NCBI RefSeq assembly: GCF_900103985.1
Contig: NZ_FNIE01000005.1
Coordinates: 372,001-436,000 of the forward strand
Length of the DNA: 64,000 nt
DNA from: Actinacidiphila guanduensis
GTDB taxonomy: Bacteria > Actinomycetota > Actinomycetes > Streptomycetales > Streptomycetaceae
Reading direction: 5' to 3'
Shown here: positions 50,434 to 58,149 of the stretch, in pieces
Numbering within the stretch: position 1 is the stretch's first letter
Layout of the letters: the number at the start of each line of letters is the position of its first letter
Position numbers and translations under genes: made by a program
The notes under the pieces: generated by a model
The model's database searches: none
What the model saw: only the letters and a program-made list of their open reading frames with translations
What the model was told of the DNA's origin: nothing

Positions 50434-51069
50434 CTACTTCTCGGCGACCTCGTCGATCACGGCCTGGGCCACCGCCTGCATCGACATCCGCCGGTCCATG
50501 GACGTCTTCTGGATCCAGCGGAAAGCGGCCGGCTCGGTCAGCCCGTACTTCGTCTGCAGCACGCTCTTCGCGCGGTCCACCAGCTTGCGGGTCTCCAACC
50601 GCACCGACAGGTCGGCGACTTCCGCCTCCAGCGCGCGCAGCTCCTGGAAGCGGCTCACCGCCATCTCGATCGCCGGCACCAGGTCGCTCTTGGTGAACGG
50701 CTTGACCAGGTACGCCATCGCGCCCGCGTCCCTGGCCCGCTCCACCAGCTCGCGCTGCGAGAAGGCGGTCAGCATCAGCACGGGGGCCAGCTTCTCGCCG
50801 GCGATGCGCTCGGCCGCGCTGATGCCGTCCAGCACGGGCATCTTCACATCGAGGATCACCAGCTCGGGGCGGAGCTCGCCGGCGAGTTTCACGGCGGTCT
50901 CGCCGTCACCGGCTTCGCCGACGACGGAGTACCCCTCCTCCTCCAGCATCTCCTTCAGGTCGAGCCGGATCAGGGCCTCGTCCTCGGCGATGACGACACG
51001 CGTCGCCGCCGGCGACGCGACCGGCCCTTCCTCCTGTTGCGTCCGTGCGGACTCCTCGGGGACGCTCAC
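50434..51069 (-). CDS. ANTAR-domain response regulator (PdtaR-like)
   Basis: A 211-residue regulator. The receiver domain (~22-140) has acidic pocket VVIAEDEALIRLDL, phospho-acceptor Asp in LVILDVKMPVLDG, and switch residues LTAFSQ and YLVKPFTKSDL. The C-terminal ANTAR RNA-binding domain (~150-205) runs from LETRKLVDRAKSVLQTKYGL to the end. ANTAR proteins bind paired hexaloop hairpins and prevent termination; the M. tuberculosis homologue is PdtaR. The partner histidine kinase is not in the window. I found no clear paired-hexaloop target here. The GTG at 51069 is the start. CTACCC (51108) and GGGTAG (51119) form an upstream inverted repeat. Confidence 0.92.
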   Translation of the reverse strand: MSVPEESARTQQEEGPVASPAATRVVIAEDEALIRLDLKEMLEEEGYSVVGEAGDGETAVKLAGELRPELVILDVKMPVLDGISAAERIAGEKLAPVLMLTAFSQRELVERARDAGAMAYLVKPFTKSDLVPAIEMAVSRFQELRALEAEVADLSVRLETRKLVDRAKSVLQTKYGLTEPAAFRWIQKTSMDRRMSMQAVAQAVIDEVAEK

Positions 51070-51165
51070 GGTGCTCCTCGGCTTGTGACGGGTACTGCTC
51101 CCTGAGCCTACCCATCTCGGGTAGAGTTTGAGTACCGAGGGGATACGTTATCCTCTGTTTCGAAG

Positions 51166-51240
51166 GCCCCGGTAGCCCAATTGGCAGCAGGCAATGGATT
51201 CAAAACCCATACAGTGTCGGTTCGAGTCCGACCCGGGGCA
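51166..51240 (+). tRNA. tRNA with anticodon CAA (leucine-type) on a class I body
   Basis: A 75-nt cloverleaf. Acceptor GCCCCGG (51166-51172) pairs with CCGGGGC (51233-51239), with A73 at 51240. The D-arm is GCC…GGC with TTGG in the loop. The anticodon stem is ATGGA/CCCAT with an A·C mismatch at 31-39, and the loop TTCAAAA gives anticodon CAA at 51201-51203. The variable region is only ACAGT, and the T-arm is GTCGG-TTCGAGT-CCGAC. CCA is not encoded. CAA reads UUG (Leu), but bacterial tRNA-Leu normally has a long variable arm, which is missing here. Charging identity is therefore uncertain. A hairpin, CCTTC-CATTC-GAAGG (51246-51260), and a T-rich stretch follow. Confidence 0.82.
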
Positions 51241-51348
51241 CTCAGCCTTCCATTCGAAGGTCAGCATTTCTTTCTGACGAACGCTGAACAGGGTGAATTC
51301 CCCCCTCTGCCGTTCCGCTGAGCCTCCGGGTCTCGCACGCTTGTCCCC

Positions 51349-52101
51349 ATGTACGACCTCGCCACCCGCCGTCACGCCTTACGCCTGGTCGCCTCGGGCC
51401 GCAGCCTCAACAGCGTGAGCCAGGAGACCGGCATATCCCGCGCGGCCCTGCGGGCGTGGCGGGATCGCGGCGTCGAACCCGCCGGGGCACTCGCGGTCAC
51501 CCCGCTGCGGACCGACGGCCCCGCCTACGCCTACCTGCTCGGTCTCTACCTCGGCGACGGCTGCCTCAGCGCCCACCGCCGTGGTGTTTACGCCCTGCGC
51601 ATCGCCTGTGCCGACGACTGGCCGGGCCTCGCTGACGCCTGCGAGCAGGCCATCCGCGAGGTCCGCCCGGGCGGTTCGGTCTTCCGTGTCCGCAAGCAGG
51701 GCTGCGCCATGATCACCTCGATGAGCAAGCAGTGGCCCGCCGCCTTCCCGCAGCACGGGCCGGGCCGCAAACACGAGCGCCGGATCGTCCTCGCCTCCTG
51801 GCAGCAGCAGGTCGTCGCCGCGCATCCCTGGGAGTTCATCCGCGGGCTGTTCCACTCCGACGGGTGCCGGGTCACCAACTGGACCGAGCGCGTCGTCCGC
51901 GGGGTGCGCAAACGCTACGAGTACCCCCGGTACTTCTTCACCAACACCTCGGCCGACATCCGGCGGCTTTATACCGACGCGCTCGACGCTGTAGGTGTCG
52001 CGTGGACCGAGGTCCGCAAGCGCGGGGACGCGCGGAACATCTCCGTCGCCCGCCGGGAGTCCGTCGCTCTCATGGAGCGGCACATCGGGGCCAAGTACTG
52101 A
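51349..52101 (+). CDS. HTH-LAGLIDADG protein beside the tRNA, TTA codon
   Basis: A 250-residue protein. The N-terminal 45 residues look like a homeodomain-type HTH (ALRLVASGRSLNSVSQETGI). Two LAGLIDADG-type helices follow, LLGLYLGDG (63-71) and FIRGLFHSDG (163-172), with acidic ends D70 and D171, so a monomeric two-motif homing-endonuclease fold is likely. It could be an active endonuclease or a domesticated regulator, as in WhiA, which also combines such folds. Codon 11 (51379-51381) is TTA, and codons such as CTT and TAT are more frequent than in neighbours, hinting at transfer. No Shine-Dalgarno sequence precedes the ATG. It lies 108 bp after the odd tRNA. Confidence 0.7.
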   Translation: MYDLATRRHALRLVASGRSLNSVSQETGISRAALRAWRDRGVEPAGALAVTPLRTDGPAYAYLLGLYLGDGCLSAHRRGVYALRIACADDWPGLADACEQAIREVRPGGSVFRVRKQGCAMITSMSKQWPAAFPQHGPGRKHERRIVLASWQQQVVAAHPWEFIRGLFHSDGCRVTNWTERVVRGVRKRYEYPRYFFTNTSADIRRLYTDALDAVGVAWTEVRKRGDARNISVARRESVALMERHIGAKY

Positions 52102-52117
52102 TCGCGGTCCGGGCGGG

Positions 52118-52597
52118 TCAGGGGGTCGTGGGGGAGGGCGGGGTGGCGGGGCGGAGGAGGCAGGTGAGGCGGGCGGTGCAGACGCGCTTGCCCGTGGCGT
52201 CGTCGGTGATCGCGATCTCGTAGGTCGCGGAGGAGCGCCCCCGGTGGACGGGGACCGCGGTACCGGTGACCGTGCCGGAGCGCAGGCTGCGGTGGTGGGT
52301 GGCGTTGAGGTCGACGCCGACGGCGATCTTGCTGGGGCCGCCGTGCAGCATCGCGCCCACCGAGCCCAGGGTCTCGGCGAGGACGGCGGAGGCGCCGCCG
52401 TGCAGCAGCCCGTACGGCTGGGTGTTGCCCTCGACCGGCATGGTGCCGACCACCTTCTCGGGCGCCGCTTCGAGGATCTGGATGCCCATGCGGTCGCCGA
52501 GGTGTCCCGCGGAGAACAGCGCGGTCAGATCGATGCCGAGCCCGGCGTACTGCGCCACGATCTCCGGGGGGAAGTGGGTGGTGGTCTGCTCGCCCAT
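52118..52597 (-). CDS. PaaI-type hotdog-fold thioesterase
   Basis: A 159-residue single hotdog domain. The family motif is TQPYGLLHGGASAVLAETLGS, with HGG and a catalytic acid, followed by VGVDLNATHHRSLRSGTVTG. Such enzymes hydrolyse acyl- or aryl-CoA esters; the natural substrate is unknown. It starts at ATG 52597, 13 bp after the YdeP-like gene ends, and so may share its transcript. It is convergent with the LAGLIDADG gene (16-bp gap). Confidence 0.88.
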   Translation of the reverse strand: MGEQTTTHFPPEIVAQYAGLGIDLTALFSAGHLGDRMGIQILEAAPEKVVGTMPVEGNTQPYGLLHGGASAVLAETLGSVGAMLHGGPSKIAVGVDLNATHHRSLRSGTVTGTAVPVHRGRSSATYEIAITDDATGKRVCTARLTCLLRPATPPSPTTP

Positions 52598-52610
52598 GCG
52601 GCTGGTGCTC

Positions 52611-54932
52611 CTATTCTCCGGCCGGGTGCCCGGCAGTCGAGGGGGTGTGCGCGCCGGTGCCCGTCGCGGGGTCGAGACGGATGACCACCGACTTGGACGC
52701 GGGGGTGTTGCTGGTGTCGGCGGTGTGGTCGAGCGGCACGAGGACGTTGGTCTCGGGGTAGTAGGCGGCGGCGCAGCCGCGCGGGGTGGGGTAGTGCACG
52801 ACCCGGAAGCCTTCGGCGCGGCGCTCGGTGCCGTCGGTCCATTCGCTGACGAGGTCGGTGAGGTCGCCGTCGGACAGGCCGGCGGCGGCTGCGTCGTCGG
52901 GGTGGAGGAGGACGACGCGGCGGCCGCCCTTGATGCCGCGGTAGCGGTCGTCGAGGCCGTAGATGGTGGTGTTGTACTGGTCGTGTGAGCGCAGGGTCTG
53001 CAGCAGCAGCCGGCCGTCGGGGACGTGCGGGTACTCGACGGGGGCGGCGGTGAAGTTGGCCTTGCCGGTGGCGGTGGGGAAGGTGCGGCTGTCGCGGGGG
53101 GCGTGCGGGAGGGTGAAGCCGCCGGGGTGCCGGACGCGGGTGTTGAAGTCGTCGAAGCCGGGGACGACGGCGGCGATGCGGTCGCGGATGAGGTCGTAGT
53201 CCTGCTCGAAGTCGGCCCAGGGGACGGTGTGGTCGGGGCCGAGGACGGCGGTGGCGAGGCGGCAGACGATGGCGGGCTCGGAGAGCAGGTGCGGGGAGGC
53301 GGGGGTGAGGTTGCCGCGGGAGGCGTGCACCATGCCCATGGAGTCCTCGACGGTGACGAACTGGGGTCCGGCGGCCTGGCGGTCCTTGTCGGTGCGGCCG
53401 AGGGTGGGCAGGATCAGCGCGCGGGCGCCGGTGACGGTGTGCGAGCGGTTGAGTTTGGTGGAGACGTGGACGGTGAGCCGCGCCTTGCGCATGGCGGCTT
53501 CGGTGACGTCGGTGTCGGGGGAGGCGGCGACGAAGTTGCCGCCCATGGCGAAGAAGACTTTGGCGGTGCCGTCCCGCAGGGCGCGGATGGCGCGGACGAC
53601 GTCGTACCCGTGGTGGCGCGGGGGTGCGAAGCCGAACTCCTTTTCCAGGGCGTCGAGGAAGGCGGGGGCGGGGCGTTCGAAGATGCCCATGGTGCGGTCG
53701 CCCTGGACGTTGGAGTGGCCGCGGACGGGGCAGACGCCGGCGCCGGGGCGGCCGATGTTGCCGCCGAGGAGGAGGACGTTGACGATCTCGCGGATGGTGG
53801 GCACGGAGTGCTTGTGCTGGGTGAGGCCCATGGCCCAGCAGACGACGATGCTGTCGGCGCCTTGCACGTAGCGGTGGAGTTCTTCGATCTGGGCGCGGGT
53901 GAGGCCGGTGGCGCGTTCGGTCTCGGCCCAGTCGGTGGCGCGTGCGGCGGCCTCGTAGGCGGCGAAGCCGTGGGTGTGGGTGTCGATGAACTCCTGGTCG
54001 ACCGTGCCGTTTTCGAGCATGAGGCGGCCGAGGGCGCGGAAGAGTGCCTGGTCGCCGCCGAGCCGGATGGGCAGGTGGAGGTCGGACAGGGGGGTGCCGC
54101 CGCCGGCGAGGCCGGTTGCCGTCTGGGGGTTCTTGAAGCGCTCGGTGCCGGCTTCGGGCAGGGGGTTGACGGTGACGATCCGGGCGCCGCCGTGCTTGGC
54201 CTTCTCCAGGGCGGTGAGCATCCGCGGGTGGTTGGTGCCGGGGTTCTGGCCGGCGACGATGATCAGCTCGGCCTGGTGGAGGTCGTCGAGCAGGACGCTG
54301 CCCTTGCCGATGCCGATGGTCTCGGTGAGTGCGGAGCCGGAGGACTCGTGGCACATGTTGGAGCAGTCGGGCAGGTTGTTGGTGCCGAAGGCGCGGGCGA
54401 AGAGCTGGAGGAGGAAGGCGGCTTCGTTGCTGGTGCGGCCGGAAGTGTAGAAGACGGCTTCGTCGGGGCTGTCGAGGGCGGTGAGTTCCTCGGCGATGAT
54501 GGCGAAGGCGCGCTCCCAGGGGATCGCCTCGTAGGTGTCGGAGCCTTCCGGCAGGTACACAGGCTGGGTGATGCGGCCTTGCTGGCCGAGCCAGTAGCCG
54601 CTGCGCCGCGCGAGGTCGGAGACGGGGTGGGCGGCGAAGAAGTCGGGGGTGACGCGGCGGAGGGTGGCTTCCTCGGCGACCGCCTTGGCGCCGTTCTCGC
54701 AGAATTCGAAGGTGTGGCGGTGGTCGCCTTCGGGCCAGGCGCAGCCGGGGCAGTCGAAGCCCTGCTTCTGGTTGACCTTGAGCAGGGTGCGGGCGCTCCT
54801 GGCGGCGCCCATCTGGGCTTCGGCGATCTTCATGCTCTGCACCACCGCGGGGATTCCGGCGGCGGCGTGCTTCGGCGCGCCGACGCGGGGTGCGTCCTGG
54901 ACCGGGTCTGCCGCTGGGGCCTTCTTCGCCAT
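52611..54932 (-). CDS. FdhF/YdeP family molybdopterin oxidoreductase
   Basis: A 773-residue molybdopterin-guanine-dinucleotide enzyme of the YdeP/FdhF-like type. The N-terminus has QGFDCPGCAWPEGDH and FCENGAKAV in place of the full four-cysteine 4Fe-4S motif of formate dehydrogenases. Cofactor segments include FYTSGRTSNEAAFLLQLFAR, NNLPDCSNMCHESSG (a Cys at the Mo-ligand region), VAGQNPGTNHPRML and NIGRPGAGVCPVRGHSNVQG. The C-terminal MopB domain starts near FPTATGKANF. Relatives are linked to acid resistance or formate oxidation, but the true reaction here is unknown. There is no partner electron-transfer subunit nearby. ATG 54932 is the start. Confidence 0.88.
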   Translation of the reverse strand: MAKKAPAADPVQDAPRVGAPKHAAAGIPAVVQSMKIAEAQMGAARSARTLLKVNQKQGFDCPGCAWPEGDHRHTFEFCENGAKAVAEEATLRRVTPDFFAAHPVSDLARRSGYWLGQQGRITQPVYLPEGSDTYEAIPWERAFAIIAEELTALDSPDEAVFYTSGRTSNEAAFLLQLFARAFGTNNLPDCSNMCHESSGSALTETIGIGKGSVLLDDLHQAELIIVAGQNPGTNHPRMLTALEKAKHGGARIVTVNPLPEAGTERFKNPQTATGLAGGGTPLSDLHLPIRLGGDQALFRALGRLMLENGTVDQEFIDTHTHGFAAYEAAARATDWAETERATGLTRAQIEELHRYVQGADSIVVCWAMGLTQHKHSVPTIREIVNVLLLGGNIGRPGAGVCPVRGHSNVQGDRTMGIFERPAPAFLDALEKEFGFAPPRHHGYDVVRAIRALRDGTAKVFFAMGGNFVAASPDTDVTEAAMRKARLTVHVSTKLNRSHTVTGARALILPTLGRTDKDRQAAGPQFVTVEDSMGMVHASRGNLTPASPHLLSEPAIVCRLATAVLGPDHTVPWADFEQDYDLIRDRIAAVVPGFDDFNTRVRHPGGFTLPHAPRDSRTFPTATGKANFTAAPVEYPHVPDGRLLLQTLRSHDQYNTTIYGLDDRYRGIKGGRRVVLLHPDDAAAAGLSDGDLTDLVSEWTDGTERRAEGFRVVHYPTPRGCAAAYYPETNVLVPLDHTADTSNTPASKSVVIRLDPATGTGAHTPSTAGHPAGE

Positions 54933-55124
54933 ACCCGCAGTTTATGGCGGCCGGGGCGTGCGGGGTGCGGTCGGGTGCGGGCCCTGTGGACAACCCGGAC
55001 GGCAGCGTGGACGGCACGGCGGACGGGATCGCGGACATCCGCCGACACCCGCGGACCGCGCCGACGACGTGGCGGGACTCCCGGCGGCGGCCGGGTGTCG
55101 GCGGTGCGTGGGAGGATCGTGGGC

Positions 55125-57842
55125 GTGGCAGAGAAAGCATCCGCATCGAAGACGACGACCGACCGACCGCGGCTGATGCTGCTGGACGGGCACTCGCTGG
55201 CGTACCGCGCGTTCTACGCGCTGCCGGTGGAGAACTTCAACACGGTGACGGGTCAGCCCACCAATGCCGTGTACGGGTTCACGTCCATGCTGTCGAACAC
55301 GCTGCGTGACGAGCAGCCGACGCATCTGGCGGTGGCGTTCGACGTCTCGCGCAAGACGTGGCGGCTGAACGAGTTCCCGGAGTACAAGGCGACGCGGTCC
55401 GCGACGCCGGACGAGTTCCGCTCCCAGGTGGCGCTGATCGGCGAGCTGCTGGACGCGATGGGGGTGCGCCGGTTCGCAGTGGAGGGCTTCGAGGCGGACG
55501 ACGTGATCGCCACCTTGGCCACGCAGGCGGAGGCGCTGGGTTTCGAGGTGCTGATCGTCACCGGTGACCGTGACTCCTTCCAGCTGGTCTCGCCGAACGT
55601 CACGGTGCTGTATCCGACGAAGGGCGTCTCGGAGCTGACCCGCTACACCCCGGAGAAGGTGGTGGAGCGCTACGGCCTGACTCCGCAGCAGTACCCGGAC
55701 TTCGCGGCGCTGCGCGGCGACCCGTCGGACAACCTGCCGGGTATCCCGGGGGTGGGGGAGAAGACGGCGGCGAAGTGGATCACGCAGTTCGGGTCGTTCG
55801 CGGAGCTGTGTGCGCGGGTGGACGAGGTCAAGGGCAAGGCGGGGGACAACCTGCGGGCGCACCTGGACGCGGTGAAGCTGAACCGGCGGCTGACGGAGAT
55901 GGTCCGGGACGTCGAACTGCCCGCGACGGCCGAGCAGTTGGTGCGAGTGCCGTACGACCGCACGGCGCTGGGCGGGGTGCTCGACGCGCTGGAGTTCCGC
56001 AACCCGAACTTCCGGGAGCGGCTGTTCGCGGCCGACCCGGGGGCCGCGGAGCAGGCGGCGGCGGTCGCCGAGGGTGTGGCGGTGGAGGGTGCGGTGCTGG
56101 CGGCGGGTGAGCTGCCGGGCTGGCTGGAGGAGCGCGCGGGCGCGCGGGTGGGGCTGGCGAGTGTGGACACCTGGGCGCTGGGGTCGGGCGGGGTGACGCA
56201 GATCGCGCTGGCCGTGGGGGAGGAGGCGGCGTGGTTCGACCCGTCGCGGCTGGACGCGGCAGAGGAGAAGGCGTTCGCGGCGTGGCTGGCCGATCCGGCG
56301 CAGCCGAAGGTGCTGCACAACGCGAAGAACGTGGAGCGGGTGTTCGCCGAGCACTCCTGGCGGGTCGAGGGCATCGCGATGGACACCGCGCTGGCGGCGT
56401 ACCTGATCAAGCCGGGCCGCCGCTCGTTCGCCCTGGACGTGCTGTCGGTGGAGTACCTGGGCCGGGAGCTGGCCCCGGCGGACTCCGGCAGCGGGCAGCT
56501 GGCCTTCGGTGAGGAGGACGACGGGGAGGCGGCCGCGGCGGGTGCGCTGATGGCGCAGGCGCGGGCGGTGCTGGACCTGGGCGAGGTCTTCGCGGAGCGG
56601 CTGCCGGAGGTGGGTGCGGCGGAGTTGCTGCACGACCTGGAGCTGCCCACGTCGGCGCTGCTGGCGAAGATGGAGCGGGCGGGCATCGCGGCGGACCGGG
56701 CCCATCTGGAGAACCTGGAGGAGCAGTTCGCGGCGGCGGTGCGGCACGCGGTGGACGAGGCGCACGCGTCGGTGGGCCACGAGTTCAACCTGGGCTCGCC
56801 CAAGCAGCTGCAGGAGGTGCTCTTCGGCGAGCTGGGCCTGCCGAAGACGAAGAAGACGAAGACGGGGTACACCACCGACGCCGACGCGCTGGCGTGGCTG
56901 GCCGCGCAGACCGATCACGAGCTGCCGGTGATCATGCTGCGCCACCGCGAGCAGGCCAAGTTGCGGGTCACGGTGGAGGGCCTGGTGAAGACGGTGGCGC
57001 CGGACGGGCGCATCCACACCACCTTCAGCCAGATCGTGGCGGCCACCGGCCGGCTGTCGTCCACGGATCCGAACCTGCAGAACGTGCCGGTGCGCACCGA
57101 CGAGGGCCGGGCGATCCGCCGCGGCTTCGTCGTCGGCGAGGGGTACGAGACGCTGCTGACGGCCGACTACAGCCAGATCGAGCTGCGGGTGATGGCGCAC
57201 CTGTCGCAGGACGAGGGTCTGATCGCGGCGTTCACCTCGGGGGAGGACCTGCACTCCACGGTGGGCGCCCAGGTGTTCTCGGTGGAGCGGGACCGGGTGG
57301 ACCCGGAGATGCGCCGCAAGATCAAGGCGATGTCGTACGGGCTGGCGTACGGGCTGTCGGCGTTCGGCCTCTCGCAGCAACTGGGGATCGAGGCGGCCGA
57401 GGCGCGGGCGCTGATGGAGACGTACTTCGAGCGCTTCGGCGGGGTGCGGGACTACCTGCGCCGGGTGGTGGAGGAGGCGCGCAGCACCGGGTACACCGAG
57501 ACGCTGCTCGGCCGCCGCCGCTACCTGCCGGATCTGACGAGCGACAACCGGCAGCGGCGGGAGATGGCCGAGCGGATGGCGCTCAACGCGCCGATCCAGG
57601 GTTCGGCGGCCGACATCGTCAAGCTCGCCATGCTGCGGGTGGACAAGGCGCTGACGGAGCGGCAGTTGGCGTCGCGGATGCTGCTGCAGGTGCACGACGA
57701 GATCGTGCTGGAGGTCGCGCCCGGGGAGCGGGAGCAGGTCGAGGAGCTGGTGCGGCGGGAGATGGCGGGGGCGTATCCGCTGCGGGCGCCGCTTGACGTG
57801 TCGGTGGGCGTGGGCACCGACTGGGAGTCGGCGGCGCACTGA
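55125..57842 (+). CDS. polA: DNA polymerase I
   Basis: A 905-residue polymerase for gap filling and Okazaki-fragment maturation. The 5'-nuclease domain (1-~290) starts LMLLDGHSLAYRAFYALP and has EGFEADDVIATLA and VTGDRDSFQLV. The middle 3'-5' exonuclease-like domain lacks the catalytic DxE motif (GLASVDTWALGSGG occupies the position), so proofreading is probably absent, as in other actinobacterial PolA. The polymerase domain has motif A at D681 (DYSQIELRVMAHLS), motif B RRKIKAMSYGLAYGL and motif C H857-D-E859. GTG 55125 is chosen with GGAGGAT about 9 nt upstream; GTG 55119 is possible. Confidence 0.95.
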   Translation: MAEKASASKTTTDRPRLMLLDGHSLAYRAFYALPVENFNTVTGQPTNAVYGFTSMLSNTLRDEQPTHLAVAFDVSRKTWRLNEFPEYKATRSATPDEFRSQVALIGELLDAMGVRRFAVEGFEADDVIATLATQAEALGFEVLIVTGDRDSFQLVSPNVTVLYPTKGVSELTRYTPEKVVERYGLTPQQYPDFAALRGDPSDNLPGIPGVGEKTAAKWITQFGSFAELCARVDEVKGKAGDNLRAHLDAVKLNRRLTEMVRDVELPATAEQLVRVPYDRTALGGVLDALEFRNPNFRERLFAADPGAAEQAAAVAEGVAVEGAVLAAGELPGWLEERAGARVGLASVDTWALGSGGVTQIALAVGEEAAWFDPSRLDAAEEKAFAAWLADPAQPKVLHNAKNVERVFAEHSWRVEGIAMDTALAAYLIKPGRRSFALDVLSVEYLGRELAPADSGSGQLAFGEEDDGEAAAAGALMAQARAVLDLGEVFAERLPEVGAAELLHDLELPTSALLAKMERAGIAADRAHLENLEEQFAAAVRHAVDEAHASVGHEFNLGSPKQLQEVLFGELGLPKTKKTKTGYTTDADALAWLAAQTDHELPVIMLRHREQAKLRVTVEGLVKTVAPDGRIHTTFSQIVAATGRLSSTDPNLQNVPVRTDEGRAIRRGFVVGEGYETLLTADYSQIELRVMAHLSQDEGLIAAFTSGEDLHSTVGAQVFSVERDRVDPEMRRKIKAMSYGLAYGLSAFGLSQQLGIEAAEARALMETYFERFGGVRDYLRRVVEEARSTGYTETLLGRRRYLPDLTSDNRQRREMAERMALNAPIQGSAADIVKLAMLRVDKALTERQLASRMLLQVHDEIVLEVAPGEREQVEELVRREMAGAYPLRAPLDVSVGVGTDWESAAH

Positions 57843-57876
57843 GCGCGGTGCGCCGCAAGGCGTCCCGAGCGGCAGG

Positions 57877-57908
57877 GGTCCGCGGGTCCGCGGGGCCCGC
57901 GGACCTTT
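57877..57908 (+). terminator. Terminator of polA
   Basis: GGTCCGCGGG (57877-57886) pairs with CCCGCGGACC (57896-57905), followed by TTTCGGGCTTTT. The stem is 10 bp of GC, 34 bp after the polA stop. Confidence 0.75.
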
Positions 57909-58149
57909 CGGGCTTTTCCGGGTGTCCGTGACGACCTTTCGGGCGTCCGAAGGGTTGTACGGGCAGGTGTGAATGTCCTGGGGCGGCTTGGCGACACAGG
58001 GGTAAAGGGTGCGAGCCCGGAGCGATTTGGCCCGGTTCGCACCCTGTGTATTGCCCGCGGGCTGTAGTCCGGGGACTGAAGTTGCCGTAGGGTCGGTCGA
58101 GTTGTCGCGCCCGCAGGGCGCACATCGTGTATGCGGGAGGGACGCCGGT
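57909..58149 (+). promoter_or_regulatory. Structured 5' region of the transglycosylase gene
   Basis: No gene. A strong hairpin, AGGGTGCGA (58006-58014) with TCGCACCCT (58037-58045), can extend inward through CCGG/CCGG and sits about 105 nt before the ATG. It may be an attenuator or part of a leader structure. I compared it by eye with the c-di-AMP (ydaO) riboswitch found before some streptomycete cell-wall hydrolase genes and did not see the conserved core. GGGAGGGA precedes the ATG. Confidence 0.4.

Noticed and set aside
53025-55124. Open frame upstream of and in frame with polA
   Set aside because: It is antisense to the molybdopterin oxidoreductase gene and lacks motifs; polA conservation begins at the GTG at 55125.
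57940-58149. c-di-AMP (ydaO) riboswitch before the transglycosylase gene
   Set aside because: Hairpins are present but the conserved core sequences were not recognised by eye; an Rfam search would decide.
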